DNA of 64,000 nt, taken from contig NZ_CP076039.1 of the NCBI RefSeq assembly GCF_014529625.1, positions 2,170,001 to 2,234,000 on the forward strand. Direction: 5' to 3'. Made by a program: the position numbers and the translations under genes. Below, piece after piece: positions 25,743 to 34,218 of the stretch. This DNA is from Candidatus Pelagisphaera phototrophica (GTDB taxonomy: Bacteria > Verrucomicrobiota > Verrucomicrobiia > Opitutales > Opitutaceae). Within the stretch, counting starts at the first letter, position 1; the number at the start of each line of letters is the position of its first letter. The notes below the pieces were generated by a model. It had not been told where the DNA came from. It was given only the letters and a program-made list of their open reading frames with translations, and made no database searches.

Positions 25743-26810
25743 TGTCTATTCTCTTTTGTCGTAAGTTCTAGATAGCGAAAGGGTGGTGGCGGGGGGCACA
25801 GGTCTCGGTGCCGCTTTGGCGCATTTGATTATGAAGGTCTTCTGTGATTAATGGGTTTGTAGGGCCAATTGAGGATTGGAAATAACTTCTGTCTAGCCCC
25901 AAAGAATTTGGGAAATTCAGATAGAGCTTACGGGTTCTCTCATCTTCGAACTCTTAGGGTTGTGGGACATGAGCGGCGGTTATCAAAACAGTGCTGTTAA
26001 AGGGAAGAAAGGGAAAATCGGAAAATCGGAAAATCGGAAAATCGGAAAATGGGAAAAAATGGTGGATTAGCAGGTGATGCAAGAATTTAAAACAATTTTA
26101 GTGGGTTCTCGCGGAAAAATTTAAAAGTAAAGTAGAAAATCACCGAGTTTCACAGTTTTAACTAAAGGATTCTAGGATATGTGATTGAGAGTTAGCACTG
26201 ACATGTAATAGGAATTCAGCTTATGAATACGATCTGAAAACAGGGAATGGACCTTCGGTAATTTGCAATAATGGCTGATGGGTCACTGTTATTTTTAAGA
26301 TTACAAATGTAGGAATTTCGTAAAAATCAAACTTAATCTTTCCACAATTCCAATACGAGATTTATCTCTACGCCAGAATTCAGCGGGAGGCTATTAACGG
26401 AAACCGCTATCCTTGAATGTCTTCCGGTTTTTCCCGGTAGTTTGCCAAGAGGTCGGATGCGCTGTTGATGCTTTTGGGCTGTCCGAAAGGCCGCCGACTC
26501 CATTCACTAACCCCGCGAGATGCACGATGCACTCAAGGCGATCAAACTAATCACTAGTGGCTCGCAGATGTAGCAAGGCATTGATGAGGAAGAGCTTCTC
26601 CACCTCGTAGCCCGACCTTACACTTGTTCCGTACCTGCTCTTCCAGCGAATACCACATTCGTTTTCTTGGTCGGGAGTGTGCCGGACAGGCACATCAGAT
26701 TGCCTACATTCACGCAGGGGGGTAAATTTTTTTGTTGGCGGGGGCGGTAGGACGCTGCAGGCCCAGTCGATCTAGATTTCGGAATAGTTCTTTTTACTTG
26801 GAATAATGAT
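25743..26810. other. long intergenic region, no intact gene
   Basis: About 1.07 kb separates the ExbB operon from lipA. The first part (to ~26380) is AT-rich, holds the GGAAAATC tandem repeat and must contain the promoter of the minus-strand operon. From ~26390 base composition becomes more coding-like and the plus strand shows short open stretches (for example IDEEELLHLVARPYTCSVP around 26580) broken by stops. These could be remains of a gene, but I recognise no family. Confidence 0.4.
26012..26053. repeat. 8-bp tandem repeat (GGAAAATC)
   Basis: Four perfect copies of GGAAAATC (26012-26043) are followed by a fifth with one change (GGAAAATG, 26044-26051) and a partial sixth. It lies ~270 bp upstream of the DUF3450-like gene in AT-rich sequence. 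An octamer array can vary in copy number by slippage. Confidence 0.85.
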
Positions 26811-27692
26811 TCAGGCCGAAGTTCTGCGAAGCTCGTCTATGCCGGTGAACGCTGAGGACTGCTCGTCTGCATGATAGGACGAGCGGACGAGGGGGCCGGA
26901 CTCTACGAAGTCAAAACCGATGCGGTGGCCAAACTCTTTCCAATCCTCAAACTCTTCTGGAGTAACCCAACGGTCTACTGGCAGGTGTCTGCTTGAAGGT
27001 TGCAAGTACTGACCAAGAGTGACGATTTTGATTCCAGTGGCACGCATGTCTTCAAGGGCCCGAGCGATCTCCGGTTTGGTTTCCCCCAAGCCAAGCATGA
27101 TGCCCGATTTTGTGACATGACCCTGATCCGCCGCGTGACGAAGCACCTTCAAGGAACGATCGTAGCGCGCTTGAACGCGCACGGGCTTCTGGAGGCGCTC
27201 CACGGTTTCGACATTGTGGTTAAAAATATCGGGTTCGGCTGCTAATACGGTGTCGACTTGGTCTAGCTTTCCTTTGAAATCCGGCGTGAGAACTTCGATG
27301 GCGGTGCTAGGGTTTCGATTTCTTATCGCTCGTATTGTGGCCGCCCAAACAGAGGCCCCGCCATCCTTGAGTTCATCGCGAGTAACGGAAGTGATGACGC
27401 AGTGCCGCAAATTCATTTTTGCCACCGCATCCGCGACACGGGCTGGCTCGCCGAGGTCCAGTTCGGTGGGACGACCGGTTTGGATCGCGCAGAAATTGCA
27501 AGATCGGGTGCAAATGTTCCCCAGAATCATTACCGTTGCCGTTCCCCGGGACCAGCATTCACCCATATTTGGGCACTGGGCACTTTGGCAAACGGTGTGC
27601 AGCCGATTGTCGTCAACCATCTTTCGAACAGCGCTGTAGCCACTGCCGCTGGGCAACTTTGCTCGAAGCCAGTCTGGCTTGCGGGATTTCAT
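26811..27692 (-). CDS. lipA: lipoyl synthase
   Basis: 293 residues from ATG 27692; a TTG at 27719 would add nine residues. The N-terminal cluster CQSAQCPNMGEC (C-x4-C-x5-C) binds the auxiliary [4Fe-4S] cluster that is the sulfur donor, and CTRSCNFC (C-x3-C-x2-C) binds the radical-SAM cluster. The C-terminal VESGPLVRSSYHADEQ contains the conserved R-S-S-Y that ligates the auxiliary cluster. The enzyme inserts two sulfurs into octanoyl-carrier domains of 2-oxoacid dehydrogenases. LipB is not in the window. Confidence 0.97.
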   Translation of the reverse strand: MKSRKPDWLRAKLPSGSGYSAVRKMVDDNRLHTVCQSAQCPNMGECWSRGTATVMILGNICTRSCNFCAIQTGRPTELDLGEPARVADAVAKMNLRHCVITSVTRDELKDGGASVWAATIRAIRNRNPSTAIEVLTPDFKGKLDQVDTVLAAEPDIFNHNVETVERLQKPVRVQARYDRSLKVLRHAADQGHVTKSGIMLGLGETKPEIARALEDMRATGIKIVTLGQYLQPSSRHLPVDRWVTPEEFEDWKEFGHRIGFDFVESGPLVRSSYHADEQSSAFTGIDELRRTSA

Positions 27693-27900
27693 GCCGAGAA
27701 CCTTTGCAATTGGCCCCAAAACTCAACCTATAAATGCAAATGTTTCACGGTCTTTTATGGAAGGGCGATCTCGATTCACCTACGGAATTAATCTCCATGG
27801 ACGGTCTTGCGGGAGTTTTCGGGAGAGCCGTTCGTTATTTGTAAACGAAAGGCTTTGATTTTTTTATCTCAAGTGTCCTTATCCATTGGGTTTTCCAAGC

Positions 27901-29367
27901 ATGAGTTCAAATCTTTCAGAAATCTCACACGATCAGTTGGCGGTGCGCCGCAAGAAGTTAGAAGACATGCGTTCTCAAGGCGCGGATCCGTTTCGGTCGT
28001 CTTTCCAGCCGACGCACACCGCCGTCTCGGCGGTCGCAGCCTTTGTCGGGGGAGCGGAGGAAGAAAATCAGCCGGCGGTGCGTGTGGCGGGCCGCTTGAA
28101 GTTCATTCGCAAAATGGGCAAGGCCCAGTTTGTCAAAATACAGGATCAAACGGGTATCATCCAGTCCTATGTACGTATCGACGCACTGGGAGAAGAGGCG
28201 TACGCGAATTTCAAAAAGCTGGATACCGGCGACATCATCGGAGTCGAGGGAACGCTTTTTCAGACAAAAACCGGTGAAGTAACCGTTCGTGCCCTGCAGT
28301 ACGAAATGGTCTCCAAGGCATTGAGGCCGCTCCCTGAAAAGTTTCATGGTCTCACGGATCAAGAGCAGCGGATTCGCCAGCGCCATTTGGATTTGGTTAT
28401 GAATTTAGAATCGCGCGAGCGATTCTTTAATAGAAGCCGCATCATAAGCGGCATCCGAAGATTTTTGGAGGAGCGGGACTACCTGGAAGTAGAAACTCCT
28501 GTTTTTCAGAATGTGGCCGGTGGAGCCGCGGCAAAGCCGTTTGTCACGCACCACAACGCGCTGGATCGGGACTTTGTGCTTCGAATCTCACTCGAGCTTT
28601 ACCTCAAGCGACTTTTGGTGGGTGGGTTTGACCGCGTTTTTGAGATTGGCCGTAATTTCCGTAATGAAGGTATTTCGCGTCGTCACAATCCAGAATTTAC
28701 GATGCTGGAGCTCTATGAGGCGTACTCGGATTATCGTGGAATGATGGAGTTGATTCAGAGCATGCTCCGGTACCTGGTTAAGGACGTTCTCAAAAAAGAG
28801 GAAGTTAAAATGCCTGATGGCGAAGTGATTGATTTCATGGGTGCATGGCGTGAGGCCAAGTACAAGGATCTCGTTTGCGAGAAGGTAGGGGATCTTGGCT
28901 GGTTTGACCTTTCCAAGGAAACCAAAATTGAGCGCGCCCGCGAGATGAAGCTCGAGGTGGAAGCAGACTGGGAGGACTATGAGGTGTCCAATGAAGTGTT
29001 CGGGAAGCTGATTGAGCCCACGCTGATACAGCCGACATTCGTGACCCATTTGCCCAAAGAGCTATGTCCGCTGGCAAAGATCACTAAGGACGATCCTTCG
29101 ACGATCGACGTTTTCGAGCTGTGCATAGGTGGTATGGAAATCGCTCCAGCCTATTCCGAGCAAAACGATCCGGATGTGCAGCGCGAAATGTTTGAAAAGC
29201 AAGCGGGAGAAGAGACTCAGAGTATCGACGACGATTTTCTGGAGACACTCGAATACGGTATGCCACCTGCCGGAGGACTCGGAATGGGCATTGATCGTAT
29301 TGCTATTCTGCTAACTGAGGCAGAGAACATAAGGGATGTTATCCTGTATCCGCAGTTGCGCTCCTAA
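27901..29367 (+). CDS. lysS: lysyl-tRNA synthetase, class II
   Basis: 488 residues from ATG 27901. The N-terminal OB fold (VRVAGRLKFIRKMGKAQFVK) binds the anticodon. Class II motifs follow: motif 1 around RRFLEERDYLEVETPVFQ, motif 2 FEIGRNFRNEGISRRHNPEF, motif 3 GGLGMGIDRIAILLT. MEIAPAYSEQNDP is the LysS-specific block (usually G-G-x-E-I-x-N-x-Y-S-E-L-N-D-P). The lolC-like gene begins 32 bp later in the same direction, and co-transcription is likely. Confidence 0.97.
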   Translation: MSSNLSEISHDQLAVRRKKLEDMRSQGADPFRSSFQPTHTAVSAVAAFVGGAEEENQPAVRVAGRLKFIRKMGKAQFVKIQDQTGIIQSYVRIDALGEEAYANFKKLDTGDIIGVEGTLFQTKTGEVTVRALQYEMVSKALRPLPEKFHGLTDQEQRIRQRHLDLVMNLESRERFFNRSRIISGIRRFLEERDYLEVETPVFQNVAGGAAAKPFVTHHNALDRDFVLRISLELYLKRLLVGGFDRVFEIGRNFRNEGISRRHNPEFTMLELYEAYSDYRGMMELIQSMLRYLVKDVLKKEEVKMPDGEVIDFMGAWREAKYKDLVCEKVGDLGWFDLSKETKIERAREMKLEVEADWEDYEVSNEVFGKLIEPTLIQPTFVTHLPKELCPLAKITKDDPSTIDVFELCIGGMEIAPAYSEQNDPDVQREMFEKQAGEETQSIDDDFLETLEYGMPPAGGLGMGIDRIAILLTEAENIRDVILYPQLRS

Positions 29368-29399
29368 CCTGAGCCGAATCCGCTTATTGGCTGAAGTTG

Positions 29400-30638
29400 A
29401 TGCCCTGGTACCTTTACATCGCCCTGAGGCATCTTTTCCCACAAGGGAAACGCTTTCCTGTTTTTACCCTAATGTCTTTGACTGGCGTTATCTTGGGTGT
29501 GGCCACGCTAATTGTCGTTATCAGCGTTTTTAACGGATTCGGTTATGAAATACGTAGTAAAATTGCCGATACATTTGGCGATTTGCGAGTCGTAAACGGC
29601 GGTCTTTTGGGGGATCCAGACGGATTGGCTGAGATTCTTGAAGCAAAGGAAAGCGTCGATACTGCCATTCCTTACGCACAGGGGATCGTTATGGTGCTTC
29701 ACAATAACAAGCCGCTGGCCCCGATTGTGGAAGGGATCGACGTTAGATCGGATCGCGAAGTTCAAAAGTACGGAAATTACCTCTTGGATGGAAGCATGGA
29801 TGAATTCGACGATGACTCCATATTGGTGTCCTCTGGGTTTGCGGGTCAGTTAGGACTTTCGGTCGGGGATGAAGTGGAAATGTATACGCCTCTGATGATG
29901 TTGAAGCTACTCGAGAGCGATGGCAGCGATGTACTTTTGCCTCGCCTCGTTAGAATTGGGGGAATCTTTCAAACCGGTTGGCAAAGAGTGGATGAGAATA
30001 CGGTAATCAGCACGCTAAGGCTGATGCAGGATCTCTACAATCTTGGCGAAGGAGCACATGGGATTAGAATCGAGCTGAAGCCCGGCTTTGAGACGGAAGA
30101 AGAAGGTCGGGAAATCACAGAGTCTCTCGGTCGACCCTACTACGCTCAAACCTGGATGGATGCCAACGGAGACTACCTGTCCATCATAAAACTGGAAAAG
30201 CGAATGATGTTCTTCCTGCTGTTCATCATTGTTATCGTCGCTTCGTTTTCCATCATGTCGTCTCTCCTCACTTTTGTGATACGGAAAACTCGGGAGATCG
30301 GTCTTTTCGCCGCGATGGGCGCTACCCCGAGACAGCTAGCCGCCTGTTTTTGTTTCCAAGGAATGATTATTGGTGTGGCGGGAACACTGCTTGGCATCGG
30401 GTTTGGAAGGACACTGCTCTATTTTAGAAATGATATCACGTCGACCCTTTCATCCCTATTGAGCGTGTCAGATTCGATGAACCAGATTTACGGATTTGCT
30501 TACTTGCCCGCCCGGGTTCAGTCAGGAGACCTAATTGTCATCTCCCTGCTATCGATTTTGATAGCAACTCTGGCGGGGCTTGTGCCTGCCTACAAGGCCA
30601 GCAAGATGAACCCAGTGGAGGCATTACGAAGTGAGTAG
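29400..30638 (+). CDS. lipoprotein-releasing ABC permease (LolC/LolE family)
   Basis: 412 residues from ATG 29400. The N-terminal YLYIALRHLFPQGKRFPVF, then LTGVILGVATLIVVISVFNG, is the first TM helix with the LolC/E loop. A large periplasmic domain follows (~45-255). Three C-terminal TM helices include KTREIGLFAAMGATPRQLA, the conserved FtsX/MacB-type coupling motif. Paired with LolD it extracts lipoproteins from the inner membrane for the Lol route. Only one permease gene is present, so a homodimeric LolF-like arrangement is plausible. It overlaps lolD by 8 bp. Confidence 0.9.
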   Translation: MPWYLYIALRHLFPQGKRFPVFTLMSLTGVILGVATLIVVISVFNGFGYEIRSKIADTFGDLRVVNGGLLGDPDGLAEILEAKESVDTAIPYAQGIVMVLHNNKPLAPIVEGIDVRSDREVQKYGNYLLDGSMDEFDDDSILVSSGFAGQLGLSVGDEVEMYTPLMMLKLLESDGSDVLLPRLVRIGGIFQTGWQRVDENTVISTLRLMQDLYNLGEGAHGIRIELKPGFETEEEGREITESLGRPYYAQTWMDANGDYLSIIKLEKRMMFFLLFIIVIVASFSIMSSLLTFVIRKTREIGLFAAMGATPRQLAACFCFQGMIIGVAGTLLGIGFGRTLLYFRNDITSTLSSLLSVSDSMNQIYGFAYLPARVQSGDLIVISLLSILIATLAGLVPAYKASKMNPVEALRSE

Positions 30639-31314
30639 TGAGTTGATGGAGACGAAGAACTTGGTGCGCCGCTTCAAGAGCGGTGACGAGCACATCGAAG
30701 TCTTAAGAGGAGTCGATATCTGTATCAACGAGGGAGATACCGTCAGTATTCAAGGTGAATCTGGCTGCGGGAAGTCCACTCTCCTCAACCTCATGGCGGG
30801 ACTGGATCAGGCGGACGAAGGCGGTATTTTCTGGAATTCAGAGGAAATATCCAGGCACTCAAACCAAGTCCTTGCGATCAAACGCTCGTCGCTAATCGGC
30901 ATGGTATTCCAGTCTTACTATTTGGTTCCGGAAATCCGCGCCCTCGAGAATGTCATGCTAGGTGGGCGCATCTCTGGAAATACCGACAATCTAGCCGAGC
31001 GATCAAAGTCTCTTCTGCAGCGAGTGGGGCTGGGTTCACGCATGTCGAGCCTGCCATCTACCTTGTCGGGGGGCGAAAGGCAGCGAGTGGCAATCGCCAG
31101 GGCGATGATTTCCGATCCTAAAGTTCTCCTGGCCGATGAACCTACTGGCAATCTCGACGAAGCCACTGGGGATTCGATCATGGACATGCTGCAAGAGCTT
31201 TGCGAAGAAAAACAGGTCAGTCTTGTCCTGGTAACGCATAGTGCGAACTACGCCGCCCGCATGGGTCGATCTTGGGTATTGAGACAGGGGATACTTGAGA
31301 AAAAATTCGGCTAA
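30631..31314 (+). CDS. lolD: lipoprotein-releasing ABC ATPase LolD
   Basis: 227 residues from GTG 30631. Walker A is SIQGESGCGKSTLLNLM, the Q-loop VFQSYYLVPEIRALENVMLG, the signature LSGGERQRVAIARAMI and Walker B VLLADEPTGNLDE, the LolD/MacB-type version. The start overlaps the permease gene, and the ATP-binding and permease subunits are thus made together. It energises release of outer-membrane lipoproteins. The next gene begins 22 bp downstream. Confidence 0.93.
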   Translation: MSSELMETKNLVRRFKSGDEHIEVLRGVDICINEGDTVSIQGESGCGKSTLLNLMAGLDQADEGGIFWNSEEISRHSNQVLAIKRSSLIGMVFQSYYLVPEIRALENVMLGGRISGNTDNLAERSKSLLQRVGLGSRMSSLPSTLSGGERQRVAIARAMISDPKVLLADEPTGNLDEATGDSIMDMLQELCEEKQVSLVLVTHSANYAARMGRSWVLRQGILEKKFG

Positions 31315-31336
31315 ATGATAGATTGAATTACATCAA

Positions 31337-32266
31337 ATGAAAGAGAATTTATTGAAGTGCGGAGTGATCGGTGTGGGCTATTTAGGCCAACATCACGCTC
31401 GGATCTACAGCGAGCTTGAAGGCAATGTATTGGCTGGGGTTTTTGAAAGCGATGCTGATCGGGCTAGAGAGATCAGCGAGCGGCATCAATGCCCAGTGTT
31501 TTCCACGATTGAAGAGTTAGCGGAAACCTGTGACGCTATTAGTGTCGTTGTGCCAACGGACAAACATTACGAAGTGGCGGTACCCTTGTTAAAGGCGGGA
31601 TGTCATCTCCTAATTGAAAAGCCAATCTGTGAAACAGTCGAGCAGGCGACTGAGATTCTTGCCGCGGCGAATGGAGCAAATGCTCTTGTTCAAGTAGGGC
31701 ATATCGAACACTTCAATCCAGTCATGAGCTACCTCGAAGAGGTGGTCACGAACCCCAAATACATTACGGCGGAACGATTAGCTCCCTATCAGCCACGAGG
31801 AACCGAAGTGGGCGTTGTCTTGGATCTAATGATACACGATATCGGGGTGGTTCTGCAACTGGTAGGCTCGGAACCTGTGGATGTGAGGAGTGTTGGCGTT
31901 AGTGTGCTTTCTAAAACCGAGGACATTGCCAATGCTAGGATAGAGTTCGCAAATGGTTGCGTGGCTAACTTGAATGTAAGTCGCGTAAGCTCCAAAAAAG
32001 TTCGAGAGATTCGCGTATTTCAGTCCACCGGCTACCTGTCTCTTGATTTCATGAATCAAGCTGGCCACCACGTGGCGGTAGGGTTAGAGGGTCTAAGCAA
32101 GAACGAAGTGCCCATCGAAAAAGGCGAGCCACTTAAGTTGGAACTGGCATCTTTCGTTGAAAGCGTGAAAAACCGAAAGGATCCAAAAGTGGGTGGCGAA
32201 TTGGGTAAAACCGCGCTTGACCTAGCGATTCAGATCACGAGTCAGATACGCAAGACGATGGATTAG
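31337..32266 (+). CDS. Gfo/Idh/MocA oxidoreductase, GnnA-like
   Basis: 309 residues from ATG 31337. GVIGVGYLGQHHARIYSELE is the Rossmann loop and CHLLIEKPICETVEQA holds the catalytic EKP. VQVGHIEHFNPVMSYL and LDLMIHDIGVVLQLV carry the active-site His residues. It is only 12 bp upstream of lpxB. In Acidithiobacillus and Leptospira a related oxidoreductase, GnnA, oxidises the 3-OH of UDP-GlcNAc so that GnnB can make the 3-amino sugar for amide-linked lipid A. The lpxB neighbourhood suggests such a role; no aminotransferase GnnB is visible here. Confidence 0.85.
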   Translation: MKENLLKCGVIGVGYLGQHHARIYSELEGNVLAGVFESDADRAREISERHQCPVFSTIEELAETCDAISVVVPTDKHYEVAVPLLKAGCHLLIEKPICETVEQATEILAAANGANALVQVGHIEHFNPVMSYLEEVVTNPKYITAERLAPYQPRGTEVGVVLDLMIHDIGVVLQLVGSEPVDVRSVGVSVLSKTEDIANARIEFANGCVANLNVSRVSSKKVREIRVFQSTGYLSLDFMNQAGHHVAVGLEGLSKNEVPIEKGEPLKLELASFVESVKNRKDPKVGGELGKTALDLAIQITSQIRKTMD

Positions 32267-32278
32267 GCCTATATCCCC

Positions 32279-33463
32279 ATGCCCACCGATCCGCTAGTTT
32301 TATCTTCATTTCCGTTTCCGGCTCCCACTGGCAGCAATGTGGATGTGCTCATTGTTGCGGGAGAGCATTCTGGCGACGAGCATGCAGCAAGAATGGTAAG
32401 CGCCGCACTGAAGAGGAACCCGACATTGAAAGTTGCCGCACTGGGAGGTGTAAACCTGAAAAGCGCTGGAGCAGAGTTGATCTGCGACATGATGCCCTAC
32501 GCCATTGTGGGAATTTTTGAAGTGCTGAAGCACTACAGCGAGCTGAAAAAGTTGCACGATGAGATTGTGAACTGGATCTTGAAGTATCGCCCGAGAGCGG
32601 TATGTTTCGTCGACTATCCCGGGTTGAATCTCAGGTTGGCAAAAAAGTTGGCGGAGCACGGTGTTACGACAAAGTCCGGCGGGGACATTCGACTGCTCTA
32701 CTACATTAGTCCGCAAGTTTGGGCTTGGAAGGCCAAGCGCAGATTTGAAATGGCAGGGCTAATTGACACGCTGGGAGTCATCTTTCCGTTTGAAGTGGAA
32801 ACCTTCGAAGACACGGGACTAGAGACAACTTTTGTTGGCCATCCGTTTCTTGCAGAGAACTACCAACTCCCCACGACCTATGATGCCGATGGTGACGTTT
32901 TATTACTACCTGGGAGTAGGTCTGGAGCTATTGGGAGAATCGCCCCAGTCATGTTTCAGGCGTTTGGGGAACTGCTTAGGGATCAAAATGATGCTCGTGC
33001 GAAATGTATATACGCGAGCGATACCCTTAAAGAATTATTAGAATCCATACTAAGTCAATATGGCGATTTGAAAGAGCGAATCGAGCTCGTGCCAAACAGT
33101 ACGGTGGTAAAAGCGAGCTCCGTTCTAACAAGTTCAGGAACGATGTCCCTGAACTGCGCCTTATCAGGGATACCGGGAGCAGTTGTATATCGCGTCCACC
33201 CGCTTACCTATCTGTTTGGGAAAATGGTGCTTAAGATTCCCTATATCGGAATTGCGAATATACTTTTGCACCAGGCATTTTATCCTGAGTTCATTCAAGG
33301 GGCTGCAAAGGCGAGAGTTCTAGCTGACGAACTGCTCAATTGCCTGAACAATGCGAGCCGGATAGAGCAAACCAGTGAATTGAGCGGGAAACTGCGAACA
33401 ATCCTAGACAAGCCAGCGAGTGGTGGAGCAGGAGCATGGCTCAATAAAAACGTTTCGAGGTAA
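32279..33463 (+). CDS. lpxB: lipid-A-disaccharide synthase
   Basis: 394 residues from ATG 32279. VLIVAGEHSGDEHAARMVSA is the N-terminal glycosyltransferase-B signature of LpxB, followed by AALGGVNLKSAG and IVGIFEVLKHY. SPQVWAWKAKRRFEM and LLPGSRSGAIGRIAP are the hallmark mid-protein motifs, and SSGTMSLNCALSGIPGAVVY the UDP-binding C-terminal block. The enzyme joins UDP-diacyl-glucosamine and lipid X to form the lipid A disaccharide, which implies the organism makes lipopolysaccharide. Confidence 0.95.
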   Translation: MPTDPLVLSSFPFPAPTGSNVDVLIVAGEHSGDEHAARMVSAALKRNPTLKVAALGGVNLKSAGAELICDMMPYAIVGIFEVLKHYSELKKLHDEIVNWILKYRPRAVCFVDYPGLNLRLAKKLAEHGVTTKSGGDIRLLYYISPQVWAWKAKRRFEMAGLIDTLGVIFPFEVETFEDTGLETTFVGHPFLAENYQLPTTYDADGDVLLLPGSRSGAIGRIAPVMFQAFGELLRDQNDARAKCIYASDTLKELLESILSQYGDLKERIELVPNSTVVKASSVLTSSGTMSLNCALSGIPGAVVYRVHPLTYLFGKMVLKIPYIGIANILLHQAFYPEFIQGAAKARVLADELLNCLNNASRIEQTSELSGKLRTILDKPASGGAGAWLNKNVSR

Positions 33464-33468
33464 CGAAG

Positions 33469-34059
33469 TTAGGCCTTCTTTTCCAGTAGCAATTGGACTT
33501 GCCCACGAATGACATTGGGGCCGACCACGCCTGTATGGCGCTGATGGACTTTACCTTCTTGATCTAGAATTACAATCGTCGGAATATAGCGTATCGGTCC
33601 GAAGGCTTGATCCAGGCTCTCGTTGTTTCTTGCGATATCGTAATTGATCTTGTTGGTTGTAATGAAATGTTCGATACTCTTATATGCTTCGTCTACCGAG
33701 ACACCTATGATTTCAATTTCGTCCTTCGAAAAATCATTTCTCAGCGCTACTAGGGTAGGAATCTCTTCACGGCAGGGAGCACACCAAGTCGCCCAATAAA
33801 CGATCAGCGTAACCTTGCCTTTGCAGGAGTCGCTATTGATTTCCAGGCCATCTATGGTCTTGGCCTGCCAGGTCACCTGCTCGAGTTCTCCCATGACCTG
33901 GGCACTCTTTCTCGGAGCGGTCGAATCACTGGTTCCCCCCGTGGCAAAATCGGTTACGACGCACAGAGGGCATCTGTCCGTACCCATGCTCAAGCCTAGG
34001 TAAGCGGCAATAGCGCCTATCAAAAGGAGAGTTGACCAGTTTCGCTTAAGAAATTCCAT
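33469..34059 (-). CDS. TlpA/ResA-like membrane-anchored thioredoxin
   Basis: 196 residues from ATG 34059. Residues ~9-26 are a single membrane anchor (STLLLIGAIAAYLGLSM). The thioredoxin fold has the active site YWATWCAPCREEIPTLVAL (C-A-P-C, redox active) and the cis-Pro loop RYIPTIVILDQEGKV. An extra C-x-x-C pair (DRCPLC) lies right after the anchor. It probably reduces periplasmic disulfides, for example in cytochrome c maturation or stress response. The gene stands alone, convergent with lpxB by 5 bp. Confidence 0.88.
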   Translation of the reverse strand: MEFLKRNWSTLLLIGAIAAYLGLSMGTDRCPLCVVTDFATGGTSDSTAPRKSAQVMGELEQVTWQAKTIDGLEINSDSCKGKVTLIVYWATWCAPCREEIPTLVALRNDFSKDEIEIIGVSVDEAYKSIEHFITTNKINYDIARNNESLDQAFGPIRYIPTIVILDQEGKVHQRHTGVVGPNVIRGQVQLLLEKKA

Positions 34060-34218
34060 AATCTACGGAAAGACCCATCAAGGACTAATCTTAGAACGGC
34101 TGTTGCACCAAAGTGATTTCATGGGATGATCGACATCCGATTTGGAGGGAACCTTTCTGAGACTCGAATTTTTGGGAAAACAGTGTCCTAATTGAATATC
34201 GACTCCCCTGAGTAGCGA

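Noticed and set aside
26390-26760. Possible degraded gene on the + strand
   Set aside because: Short open stretches broken by stops, no family recognised; described only as intergenic.
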